Assembly (NCBI GenBank): GCA_902806575.1
Contig: CADCXD010000018.1
Span: forward strand, 2,294,001 to 2,358,000
Direction: 5' to 3'
DNA: 64,000 bases
From: Jackrogersella multiformis
Lineage: Eukaryota; Ascomycota; Sordariomycetes; Xylariales; Hypoxylaceae
The translations under genes were made by a program, and so were the position numbers. The notes beneath the pieces are model-generated. The model was not told the DNA's origin. It searched no databases and worked only from the letters and a program-made list of their open reading frames with translations. Positions 47,871 through 59,627 of the stretch are shown here, one piece after another (the stretch's first letter is position 1; each line of letters begins with the position of its first letter).

Positions 47871-49300
47871 TCAAGCATTTTTGCGTTCGCGTGCTGAACC
47901 ATGTACCGGTGCGGCATGTTCGTCCTTCCGGAGGGCTGTTAAGGCAACAGTCGTAGCGAGGACGCCAACCACAACACACGAACTGGTGGAAGTGCTTGGG
48001 AAGACGTTCCAAGCCCACTCCTGAAGAGCCCAGAGCCCATACTGAATGGTGGGATGAGTTCCACTTCGCCAGAGGAGGTACGGGGTGGACCATGCGAGAT
48101 AGGAGTAGAACTGGTAATGCAGAGTCCGCGCGAAGAGGAGTCCAATGACGTTTGCCGAGAGAATGGTGGTCATCACATACTCGGGGGTTACGCGTGATGC
48201 TACTATAGGCTCCTCCTGAGGACTGAAGGGTGAACTGAACTGAAGAATTGGCATGATTATCGCCGTTAAAGGCTTCCCGGCTGGCTTCAACCACTTGTTG
48301 ACAATGAACCCTGTCAAAACCACAGCGTGCATGGCGAGGAGGATCAAGGAGAACGGCCGGCTGAGAAATGTTTCCTCTCCAACGAAACGCCAGTTGACGG
48401 TCCATTTGAAAAAGAACTGCCTGGTTAGCTCGAAGGCCTTGCCAGCGTAGCCCCTGGCGTTTTCCTGTAGGAACGGGGAGGCGATGGCAATCTGAATGTT
48501 AACCATTATCATGGCACATTTTAAACTATCCGCGAAACCTCGCCCTAGAAGTAGAACGACACCAATAGCCGGAAGTGTTAGCAGCAACGACATCTTAATC
48601 CCTAAGCCCCATGAGTATGCGATACTGGCAGCAGTCCAATCCCGTCGCTGGAACAGGAATATGGCGAGCCATAGGAAAAACGTAGCGAAGCAGTCGTTGA
48701 AGCAGCGTAGTACGAATACGCTATGGAGTCGTTTCGAGAGAACCAGTAGAGGGAACACGTACGGCGGGACCTATTCGTAGATGGCTCTTGTTAGTATATG
48801 TCTATAGCCCGGCGGTTCAGACCCCTCCCTACCTTTGCCCTCCAATAACAGGTCATCACCAATGCTAGAGTTGCCATATACAACACTGCAAAGAGCTGTT
48901 GGGCTAAGAAGATATTCTTGCCCTCGTCCGTCAGGTAGTATAGCGCAGTATAGGTGTAGACGTGAGCGGCCGGGTAAACGAGGGGTCCAGTGCCTCCTTT
49001 GATAGCAGTATAATCATATTCACCAGATACGAATTGCGCGACCTGTTCCATATATGCCTTCCAGTCGATCTCGGTATCTGAAAAGAAAGAGGTCCACTGG
49101 TGAGCGAAACATTCTTAGACATACAATAAGGCTCGAGTAGGTAGCTTACAAGGGATCTTCCATATGACAAGTGCGCAAAGCACTGCATCTAAGAGGAAGA
49201 GACATGGTGGAACAAGTTTCGACAGAGCACTGCGACCATTGGCGACATCAAAGACCAGGGTCGCAGCTTGGGAGAGAAGGCCGGGTTTTTTGCTCGCCAT
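47871..49300 (-). CDS. alg3: Alg3, dolichyl-P-Man:Man5GlcNAc2-PP-Dol alpha-1,3-mannosyltransferase
   Basis: ER membrane enzyme that adds the first lumenal mannose, from dolichyl-phosphate mannose, in building the N-glycan precursor. Exons 49150-49300, 48833-49077 and 47871-48770 (introns of 72 and 62 nt) give 431 residues, typical for the family. The diagnostic block is YTEIDWKAYMEQV followed by GEYDYTAIKGGTGPLVYPA and HVYTYTALYYLTD. The rest is a multi-spanning membrane protein (about ten hydrophobic segments), with LRCFNDCFATFFLW and FARTLHYQFYSYLAWSTPYLLW also conserved. The C-terminus is short and basic, without a clear KKxx signal. It is tail to tail with the eIF1A-like gene. No oddities were seen. 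Confidence 0.95.
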
Positions 49301-49880
49301 CGTGGTTGTCGTGGTTGATGTTAAATGTACAAGTTTTGACGCGCTGGAGCTTCAAATGTTCTAACCTAAGCTTATGCAGACACGTTATGCAAACACGTTA
49401 TGTGAAAATGTTATGTACCTTAGGCAGGTAAGTGGATACTAGGTGCATGGATACCTAGTAAATGATAAATGGTAAAATGGCAGGTGTCACCAACCCGTCA
49501 CTGTTTGGCACGTGTTGATAGCGACAGGTTTCTCATAGGCATCCCTTCAATTCACTTTTATTCATAACTAACATTCACATTCATTGCAATCCATCCTTTC
49601 ATTTCTAGAAGAGCTGTTCCGTGACAAATTATCTTTGGAAATTTCGTCTATCTCATCCCATATTTTGCTTTTTAGTTCATTAGAACTATTAATATATAAT
49701 CTTGGATTTATTCGTTTACGAGAACTACCTAAGTTTTACCACTCCAACAATATCAATATTAACGAATAGCAGCGAAAGGTGTTGCTATAACATCAAAAAC
49801 TTATGCTTGGAGAAAATAGAAAATTCAAAATATCTATCAAAATATGAATATAAGTACCCAGGTAGGCGGCAAGTTTATAG
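49301..49880. other. Intergenic, alg3 promoter
   Basis: Holds the alg3 upstream region and the 3' side of the oxidase gene. A GTTATG-containing repeat lies at 49372-49412 and AT-rich sequence at 49640-49860. No gene is seen. Confidence 0.5.
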
Positions 49881-51119
49881 TCAAGGATGACTAAGGATCT
49901 CGCCTACAAGCCCAACAACATCCTCAGCGCAACCGTAAGAGCCTTGATATCCCCAGCCCGCATGCCCATAGTTATGAACAACCCACGTATCATCAATCTT
50001 CTCCTTCTCGATCCTTACACCACCCTCTCTATACGGGCGGAGTCCAACTCCGTGGCGAATGATATCCAAGCCCTCGACACCCTTTCCATCTGCAAGCTCC
50101 GGCATCGATTCTACCGCCCGTCGCATGATCCGCTTCGCTATGTTATGATCTGGCTGGCTTTCCCACTGTCCCTTCTGGTAGGTACCGCCTAGTACCGTGC
50201 CTCCGCCAGAGGCCCGCATCATTATGTAGCAGAGCTCGTCAACACCATCGTCTGTTCCAGATTCGGTAACCATAAACGGAGCCTCGTTCCTGACAACCAC
50301 TACCTGGCCACGAACGGGCACGACATTTTGGTCCATAACCCCGCCAAGTCTAGAAGCCATCAGTCCTGTCGCGTTGATTATGATATCGACTTTTTCGCTG
50401 TTGTGGCTCATGGCTGCAGCTTCCGAAATGTGCTTCAGTTGACCGCGGCGGAATATGACTCCGTTTGCCCTGCACTGTCCCACAAGCCACGGTGTATACA
50501 GCATGACGTTTATGCACGCGGAACCGAATTCGCAACCTGACGCCATACCCTTAGGGAGCTCATCCTTGGAGAGCTCACGGAAATCGTCGAATAGCGACTC
50601 GAACCACGGTTTCTCGTCGAAGAGGCCATCAAATTTATAGCCCCCTTTCCTAAGACTCTCAATGTCTTTCTCTCTACGGTATATGCGAGACTCTGAACTC
50701 CTCAATTAGATTTGCTGGATTCTCCCATATCGCTCCGTATACTTACTCATCAGATGTATCCCGGCTTCGGGCACTTCAGTAGCGAGCTTCTTTATTTCCG
50801 GCCATGTGCGACGTTCCCAGGAGCTGTTCTCTATAGTTGACATGCTGTTTTGGTATGAGCTTCAATATTATGAGTTATTGGGATTAAAATTCCCTTACGG
50901 CAGGACGTTGGCGCCAGCCCACGGCGATGCGTATTCTATGTCATAGTCGCCTGGCATATGCTTCGCAACGACCGTGATAACATTCTCCTTTTTCTTCGAC
51001 AGCAGATACGCCGACGTAAGACCAGATACACCAGCGCTATCAACTACGGTATTAGTGTATGGGATTGTTGAGACGGAAACCCCTACTCTAACTCACCCAA
51101 CAACCACAATGTTCGGCAT
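49881..51119 (-). CDS. D-amino-acid oxidase (FAD)
   Basis: Oxidatively deaminates D-amino acids to 2-oxo acids, releasing ammonia and hydrogen peroxide. Exons 51097-51119, 50899-51036, 50747-50844 and 49881-50692 (introns of 60, 54 and 54 nt) give 356 residues, the family length. The short first exon supplies MPNIVVVG and splicing completes the FAD dinucleotide-binding GAGVSG. Other landmarks: SPWAGANVLP, the VDIIINATGLMASRLGG strand, VRGQVVVV, substrate-site Tyr in ELCYIMMR, Arg in HGVGLRPYREGGVRIE, and the final HNYGHAGWGYQGSYGCAE. D-aspartate oxidase is a close relative and cannot be excluded. The C-terminus is GEILSHP, not the SKL-like peroxisomal signal common in this family, so its location is open. 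The splice acceptors chosen are the only ones that keep frame. Confidence 0.92.
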
Positions 51120-54100
51120 CTTAGCGAGCAAGATTTCCTCTTGGTTTAGTGAGTATAAAGTACAAATATATTGAAAACACGGTTGAGTAAACTTGGCTGC
51201 CGAATGGTATCTAGGCCTGCCAGTTATCCAACTGCTGAACAATATCCGATAAGCAATATCGGAGAGGGACGGCGCATTTCGCAAGTGTATGTAACCATGG
51301 TCACGATATCGTTCGATAGAGTCACGCTAACTCCGCATCCGTACTCCGCTTCTTACCAAGTTGGTGGGTAGCCGAAATCGATCGCGCCCGCTGTGGAGCC
51401 TCTGGGTCCGGTCTGAGGCCGATCTGCAAACTCCTTTCAGTATAACAGGTAATGACTTATGAGAGGATCACGAGTTTTCTATTCATCACAGGCCACGGAA
51501 GTAATGCTGAACTTTGGTGATATTATCTAATGCATATAGATATAAATAAACGATGTGCTTCATAATGAATGGGGTAGACATATTTTTATCTCACTGTAAG
51601 GTGAAGGGGTAATATGTATATTTATCGTGTTTAGAAAGCGTAGCCCCTATTGCAGAATAGGTGTTTCTATCCCCGAGAATAATGAGAGTCAACGATCTGA
51701 TTGTTGGGAATGAAATGGGAGGAAGGGCCACGGTCACTTACTGCGGCCGCTGCTCTATTTCTCATAGAACACTTCACCCTTCATTAACCAACCTTATAGT
51801 GAAGACGTAAATGGTCTGAGCTGATGCCTTAAACGCAAGCGACTTAGCAAATATAGAGATAAATACCGAACGGATTTCTTCTATGCCGGGCCGAGCTTTG
51901 TGACGGGTTCCACATCTCGAGTGAGATTAACCCGGAAGCCCGAATTTGACACACGGATTAGCGGATGATCGGGCGGCCAGGTCCACCGTCTATGTGTTCA
52001 GTGTTCACCTATAAGCCAGTAGAGTCCGGCTGAAAAAGCGCCATAGAGCACGGTTCGGTTCGACGTGTTATGTATAGATAGTCTCGACGATTTCGCATTA
52101 ATTAAAGGACGGTTCGCTAAGGAGTAGAAACGTCTGATTTGAGCGACGAGCATGGCAGGAGTAATTTAATCTTTCGACAACGTAGTAAACATCCATAGGC
52201 CTCTCCCCTCTCCGCCCGCGTAAGTGGAAACGACGACCCCGTATTAAAAAACCTGCTGGATCTGATGCCGGGTAAGCAGCTGAGACTTCCGGTCGTGACT
52301 TTGGGACCGGGCTTGCAGGAAAGCTGCAGGTACTGCTTGGAAGCGCTGGCAATATGTATGTGCGTATGAGGTATGTATGTATGTGAGCAAAACCCTGTCG
52401 AGCAATTCGTAGGCTCCTACATGTCTCATGGAGAAATTCTGGAGAAATTCACGAGAAACCTGTCGTGCCGAAATGCGGACTTGAAACTAATAAGCATTGC
52501 AAAGCTAGCGAGTGCTGTCGGCAGATTTGGCAATATCATTTGAGTATATGTGACGAGGCCACGATTACCATATAATTAGAACCGCATTGCTACCTACCCA
52601 GCAGACTGGGAATATCCTTAATAAGTGACTATATTCTTTTGATTGGGTTACTTAATACATACCTAGGTACTTCATAGTACTTATTAGGACTACCGAACTC
52701 CCCCTGGCCGATTCTTCCTCGAGGTTTATATATACCCTTCGGCTGAATTGGCAAGCAATTATATGCCACTAAGATTGCACCATAGGTATTATGTTTCTCC
52801 TTTTAGAAACTAAGTGAATATGCAAGTTGTGATGAGAGCCCTGCAGCCAGCACGACAAGAATAGAAGGCACATTCTCAATGAACACGGACCCGGGAAATG
52901 AATTAAGGCATGATGCACGAATCCTAGAATCGGCAAGTGGCCCAATGACAAATAGCTCCGGAGATGCGTCGCCTAGGTAGCTATTTCTTCCCGTATCTAA
53001 GCCGCCCCCGGTACATACACTTATTACTACATCGTCCGTTTTGCGGGATTTCGGTGTGCTTTAGGGAAGATAGACATTCTATTATTTATCAGGTGGTGTA
53101 ACGTAGATATAAGATATATCATATTTTTTTTTAAACTTAAGACATACTGCTTCGTTGGCTCATGGCTTCATGCAGTGACCCAGAGAGGCTGCCTATTAAT
53201 CTGTTAGCGGAATTCATTAGTGTCCCGGTGCCAACAGATAGGATTCAACGGGACGCGGGAAGGATGGCTGCCAAGGAGACCATGTAGAGGGATTAGCCGG
53301 TGTGCAGATCTGATGATTTTCTACCTACGAAGGGCGATCTTGTTAAGGTTAGGTGTGTAGTGTATGTGTCTCTGAGTTAGAATACACTAGTGTAGTTAGA
53401 ATGGGAATGCATATTATCCCTCAATGTGACGGGGTGATAATATGACGTAGGAAGGGGAACTTAGATAGATGACAGGATGGTACGGTTTTGATGTATCCAA
53501 AAGTTCCTCAGATGGATTTGGAGGCATCTCAACTCGACCTAAGCAGCCAAGTCCCAAAGGTAACGGCGGTTGAACAACCTGGCAACTTGGGTCAGTCGAC
53601 TGCCGGGATACTTCCGATCTGACCATGCCCATGCCCATATGCACGTCATGTTCTCAACCTATGAAATCGTTTATAGATATTGCTATATAGTAAACCGTCT
53701 GTCGACGCATGTACTGCAGCTTTCAAACTTGGTCGGGACACGGGTGGTTAGCTCCTACATAGTTAGTATCAGTCGACGACTGAGATAGATATGAAGGAAG
53801 GACTGTGCGCTCCGATAAAGCATATCCTCGCAGATTGATTACTATGTCTAAGACCGATAGCCTCGGTTCGCCGAAGGATGGGAAGCGGTGAAGAGAATAT
53901 CGACCACTGAGAAAGAGGAATAAGCGTACCGGACGGCTGGGTCTTCGCAAGAAAGGCGGGCGGGAAGAAGAAAGTGGATGCGAGCCTGCGGCGCTGCTGC
54001 ACCGAACAGCCGGGACTGACGAGAGAGCGAGGTGGAAATGTATTTGATGACACATACGGTTTGATGTGCCCCAGTGGCTGATTCCAAGGCTCCCAAGGCC

Positions 54101-57100
54101 TTAGGTCACATACGTAGACATCGTACAGTGTGGTTTCACGACCAGCCGGGATCGTGCGTTCCAGTGCATTGGGATATCAGTGGTTCCATATCAACGGCCC
54201 GAAGATCCAATTTGTTGGAAATCGAAGGGGTCTTGCCACGAGTCATGATATTGTCTTAGTGTAGACGTAATAATTCATGCAGACTGCGAATCGACCTTTT
54301 GCCCACTCTCGAGTACCTACCTACACTACCTACACTAGGTAGGTATCCATTCAAACCTTGCAGCCCGTGATGGTTGATTTTGTACGGACTTTCTCTACCA
54401 TCGCTCCATTTCGCCGGCCCAATTTCTAGATCATGGCTCAAATCGATCCGGCCAAAGGAAGAAGGAAGCGAGATTCGAACATCTATCTTTTTGCGGACGT
54501 CGGAGTACGGCAGATGAGATTAATTGCCTAAAGCATTCCCCCCTTTACCCCCTACAAAGGAGCAAAGTCGTAAGGTAAGACCGCTGGACCGTCAGGCGTT
54601 TCGACAGCTAGCTATCTCTACTACTAGTTGAAGCAGCAGTACGAGGAGGGTTACATGGTGTGCGGGGCTTTCGCTGCAGAATTATCGACCTATTACCTAC
54701 CTCTGTATCCTTCCAAATGCGGTGGTGAAGAGGGGGGATATCTGTCGGCGAGGACGATGCATGAGAAAGGGTTAGGATTGATAGAATTGTTTAGCCTTTC
54801 TCGGAAAGTGTTGGATTGTTTAAAGTGTATGTTATGTATGAGGTCAAGCGTACTGCATATATCGGCTGATTCGTAATAAATATCGAAGCAGCTAGGAAAA
54901 ACACGTTGTGTCAAGCGACGTGTCATCGCTAAGACTTTACTTTACATACCTAAGGTATGATACCGATACCTGGGTATTCGGCCTCCGGCCACTCCCCAGG
55001 CTGCCGGAACAAGCTTGGACGGTTATTGAACACTATGTAAGAAGCAAGATAACCTTGGAAGTGAACCGAACGAACCAGCTGAGTGCCTTGCTCTTACTGT
55101 TTTGCGGGGGTGAAGATATGTATGTACTAGGTAGTGTAGGTCCCGCGGAGATGGTTCTATCATGTAAATAACTACCCCTCAAGATGGGAGGTGAGCTCTA
55201 TGCTAACGTAGCAGTTTGTAACCCGCGTAAAGGAAGATTGGGTATGATTCCAATTTAGTTCCAAGGTTTTACTATGTGATGTTCCAATCTTCGGGTTTTC
55301 GACTGAGTAGCGAGTTTGTACACATACCTAGCATATCGACTGCATACTATGTACTATGTAGTAATGCAATGCGCTGGTCAGGGGTGGTTCAAGAAACAAG
55401 GAGAAGACCTCGGGAAGGGGGAGGCTGGCTGTTGGCAACGCAACCCTTGGAAACGAAGCAGCCACTATAACAATCGTGGAACTAATCGTGATTTGAAGAT
55501 GCACCACTTTGAAAGGACCACATGTCTAGCCTCTAGTATTTATAGTGTATGTAGTGTAGGTACTCGGTTTTGGAATGTAGGTACTCAGTATTATAATGTA
55601 CCTAGGTATTCGGTATTGTCGTGAAGCTAAAAGAATGACGCTGCTGCAGAAATATCTAAGTCGGGTTTGGCTAGACATTTCGTTGCAGATATAACAAATC
55701 TACACTAGGTACCTCAGAGGTAAAGAAACAAGGAAAGAACAAAAAAAGATGCAGATAATAAAATGATACTCTAGGTACCTAAGGTATGCAAAGTCCATTC
55801 GATACTCAGATGATGGAGAAATGATGGGGTTGCGGGCGGGAGAATCGATATTGGAACATTAAGGTACTAATTAGGTAGGTATGTATTGTGGAGAATTTAA
55901 TTGAGGAGGGTTTTGGCAATTGGCTCTAATACTGGAGTACGCTACAAAATAGCGTATCCATCCTCTGTCCCATCTAGTTGGATCCGTAATCCACACCCAT
56001 CTATCTACACTAGTGTATTTACACTATACTACGTAGTAGGTACCTAGGTAGGTACCTAAGTAGGTACGTACATCTTAACCTTCTCTTTTCCCCTAACCAG
56101 TCAGTCAAGCGCAACGCACCGTTAGAAAGCGGGCAGGTGGGAACGTACATCACACAACATCCAATGTCCAGCCGCTCGGGAATCAGGTCCACCGTTTATC
56201 GGATGGAAAGTACATACTTGTATGCAGTACTGTCCAAGTACATAGGTATCGTACCTACATACCACCATGCCACACTTCTGGGACGGTACACTGGGTATCA
56301 GGTAGGTACCTAAAGTAGTGATATTCTTCCGCGTTTTGCGGTCTGATGTGACTGTGGGGGGTTGAAAGTCAATCAATTCGACCAAACCATCTAAACCACC
56401 ACCACCTGAGCAAGGTCCAACATAACATTAGGTACCACCTAGGACAGACATCCATACTTGTCTCTTAGATAGAACCTACTTACATACCTACATCCATACT
56501 ACACACACATGACTTAAAGGAACGTTGTATTAAACTCTGTTTTTATTTTATTTTAAATTATCTCCTCCTCCCCTCCTTTACGGAGTTGGATAATACATGA
56601 CTCGCCAATAGGCCGTCATCAACATGTAAGATCCCTATTCCCGTGCCGCCGTGGGTGACGCGTGGTAGGGGGACTATCACGATTGATGATTGGGTTCCCA
56701 GTAAATTCTGTGCAGATATTAGCGTAGCAGCAACAGAATAAACACGTTTTTACAGTGGATAAAGCCTTTTCCCTATCTCTTTTAGGTACTTACCTTTAGC
56801 TTACCAGTACTAGACTGGATTTTTTAAAGGGAACCTACCTGCTAGGCCAGGTACCGACATGCTGATGTGTGTGCGTGTTATGTGTGATTTACCGCGCCCC
56901 AGGTGCCTAAGCTTACAAAAGTTCCAAACTCATTAGCGACTGGAGGTCTGGAGACCCCAAAGCCGCACCGCTGGAAGCAGGGTTGAAGTAACAACCCGAG
57001 AGACGCTACCTAAAAACCCTTGGCTGCCATTGCACTAGACCAAGATAGACGGGCTACTGTAGCTAGTAGCTAGCACCCGACACAATGATACCACTTCCGT

Positions 57101-58499
57101 TTGGATAGAATAAAATAGGTAGAATGGGATCTCGTACGTCCTTATGTACATGCATACCTAATATATAAACAGTTATTAGAGTCGATGACATCTGAAACTG
57201 ATAGGTAGTAAATATACCTACCTAGGTAGTGAATAAGATCTTTTAGGACAACCATGGAACAAACCAGCCTTCTCTAATATTTACCAACTTAAGGTACCTG
57301 GCAGCCTGGCATCTCTTGTAGCCGAGGCTTTTCATTATCTGGTTTAGGTATTTCATGTAAACCATGTAGGTATGTAATAATGTAATAAGAGGTACCTACC
57401 TAGGTAGATAATAAAGAGGTGCGGTAATCCGTACCTAGGTAGGTACTTATACAGTATACCGAGGTACCTGCGTTTCTCTGCCATGTCCACCGAAACTACT
57501 ACACTGAACCCGACTTGGGTCGGTGGAAACTGCCAAGAGAAGGCGATACCCACCGGTACGGAGCAGCTTTTCTGTTGGTTCGATCTCCTGTTGGTCTGCT
57601 GGTTAGGTGCGTCCCACATCTTGCTGTTCTCTCCTAACTTATTACCTCCAGGGCTAGTATGGATCTTTATTACCTAGCAGCCTAGCATCAATTCGACTTA
57701 AACTAAACCTTGGAACCCAGCAAAAGCTTCCTCACCTGGAGGTGACCTAGCGCTGGGACAAACTGCAGGTGCTTTGTCTAAGGTTTGTAACTTTCCCTGT
57801 ACAGCTCCAGGGCTCCAGGCTCCGTAACTCTTTCTTGTAACTCTTGTAACTAAACTAACCTGCGATTCCCACATTTTCTTCTCTGGCTGTATGTAGGTAA
57901 TCTATCTCGTTGTTGCTTCTTCTCTTCCTTTCCCTCTCTCATCACTTTCCTCCTGCTCGTCCATACTGATTATTACCGACCTGCAGTGACATCAATTGAT
58001 GTTTCGTTTCCTTGGCTACCTCCGCATACTTGTTGTCGCATCCACTTGTCACTAGGTGGGATTTCTTTGCTGTTTCTTTGAATTATTAATTACCCGACGA
58101 AGACGTGGCTTGGCTTTCAGCTTTAATGGCCTTGATATCTAAGTCATAACTTTACAAGCTTATATCAACACTCGAGACTGACCAGCTTCCACTACTCTCA
58201 CTTCGGCGCATCCAGTGTCGAGGATTATTCCTTTTGAACTTTGCCGTCAACAATCAACATCCACTAGGGAAAGGAGGCGGGAACCTCTCTTCTGGTCTTG
58301 CCCTTTTTCATTGCAGGTAGAAAACATATGGTTGCGCGGCTTGAGCCGAACAGGGCTCAGTAATTTGGGGCTTCTCATATCAGATTCAACAAACTTACCT
58401 CATCACAAGCCATTACCGCGGAAACACTTAATTGCCATCGTACCTAGGTACCTAAGTAAATACCAGCATCCTTGGAAGCAAATAGGAAAAAGGATAGGC
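51120..58499. other. 7.4 kb stretch without supportable genes
   Basis: No conserved protein could be read on either strand. It holds ACCTAGGT palindromes near 52661, 55599, 56042, 57221, 57398, 57433 and 58442, TACACTAG(TGTA) motifs near 53386 and 56005, and (TATG)n near 52373. A tRNA-like patch on the minus strand at 54450-54600 was examined and rejected. The last part is the leader of the Cys-rich gene, including an in-frame extension without ATG. Confidence 0.5.
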
Positions 58500-59627
58500 A
58501 TGATGAGTTCGCCTGCGACCGCCATCCCGATGGAGACCCTACCGCAAGACGGTAAGAAGAAGAAGGGGATGGGAAAAGTTTTGTATCATGTCAAGACTGT
58601 TTTCAAGCGAGGTGGTCGCTCCAAGAAGGGCATCACCGAACAAACACCGCCTGCTGCTGCAGCAGCCGTGATCACAAGGTAAATTCTAATCCCATATATA
58701 TACACACATATACATATAACTGTTAAATATTGACTTTCCTCAAGTGAACCAACTGGCCCTACTACGACGACTAAGCCTGAATATGAGGGGGCTACCAGGA
58801 TCCCTCGCATACAGATTCACGAGGAGCGTGCGAAGAAACTCGGCACCAGATTCGGCCTGGAGATCAAGCCGAGCGAGTGGCATTCTAGTGAAGGAGACGT
58901 GCTCCGAGTTGATAAAGCGGTTCGTATGCGGATCCACCGGGAGTGCCATCGGTGCCATTCAACCTTCGGCGCTGGCAATGAGTGTCCCGGTTGCCAGCAT
59001 AAGCGTTGCAAGAAGTGTACCCGAACCCCAGTCAAGCGTAACGAGGAGGAGAGACAGGCCAATCGGGAAAGAAGGGAGGCCCTCATTAGGAGGAACAAAC
59101 AGCTCGGTCCTATCATCCCAAGCTACGATTACTCGGAGAATATCGTCTTGAAGCGTCCTAGGAAGGCCGCACAGGATCTTGTCTACAAGGGCAAACCTCG
59201 CATGCGTGTCAGAAGACACTGTCACATGTGTAGCACTCTGATTTCTGGCAGCGCAAAACAGCCGAGAGTGTGCGACAATTGTGGTCATAAGCGTTGTGAC
59301 GACTGCCCTAGAGATCCGTAAGTTCTCCCCGGTGGAGGAGTGCTCAAGCTATATCTAACTCTTGACAGGGATTGCAAGAAGAAATATCCGTACGGATATC
59401 CCAATGATGAACCCGGTCAGACTTTCAAAGGCGTACATGCCTGTCACGAATGCAGAAAGAAGTTCCCAGCGAATGCAGATGATGGAACGGAATGTCGACA
59501 CTGCTCGCATAAGAAATGTTCTGATTGCCCCCGAGTCAAACCGAAGAAGGTCGATCCCGAACCCGACCCCGAGATTATGGAGGCTTTACGATTCCGTATG
59601 GCAGCTCTGAAGACAGCCGACAGCTAA
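58500..59627 (+). CDS. Protein with three Cys-rich zinc-type repeats, unknown function
   Basis: Exons 58500-58678, 58745-59317 and 59369-59627 across introns of 66 and 51 nt give 336 residues. The start at 58500 (two Met in a row) is the first ATG in frame. The N-terminus is basic, with PPAAAAAV and TTTTK low complexity. Three copies of a unit with the pattern C-x2-C ... C-x2-C-x-H-(K/R)2-C-x2-C sit at about 127-151 (CHRC, CPGCQHKRCKKC), 219-247 (CHMC, CDNCGHKRCDDC) and 276-304 (CHEC, CRHCSHKKCSDC). Six Cys and one His per unit suggest treble-clef or ribbon zinc sites. A basic, Arg-rich helix lies between units 1 and 2. The unit is well preserved across all three copies, which argues for function. 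Nuclear or RNA/protein-binding roles are guesses. It has gene-free flanks on both sides. Confidence 0.8.

Noticed and set aside
54450..54600. Possible tRNA on the minus strand: A-box-like GGTCCAGCGG and B-box-like GTTCGAATC
   Set aside because: The bases around the T-loop do not pair, no acceptor stem closes the ends, and the boxes are about 90 bp apart without a clear anticodon stem. At best a decayed relic.
58215..58499. N-terminal extension of the Cys-rich protein
   Set aside because: The in-frame stretch begins with GTG, contains no ATG until 58500 and includes an ACCTAGGT tract typical of non-coding DNA here.
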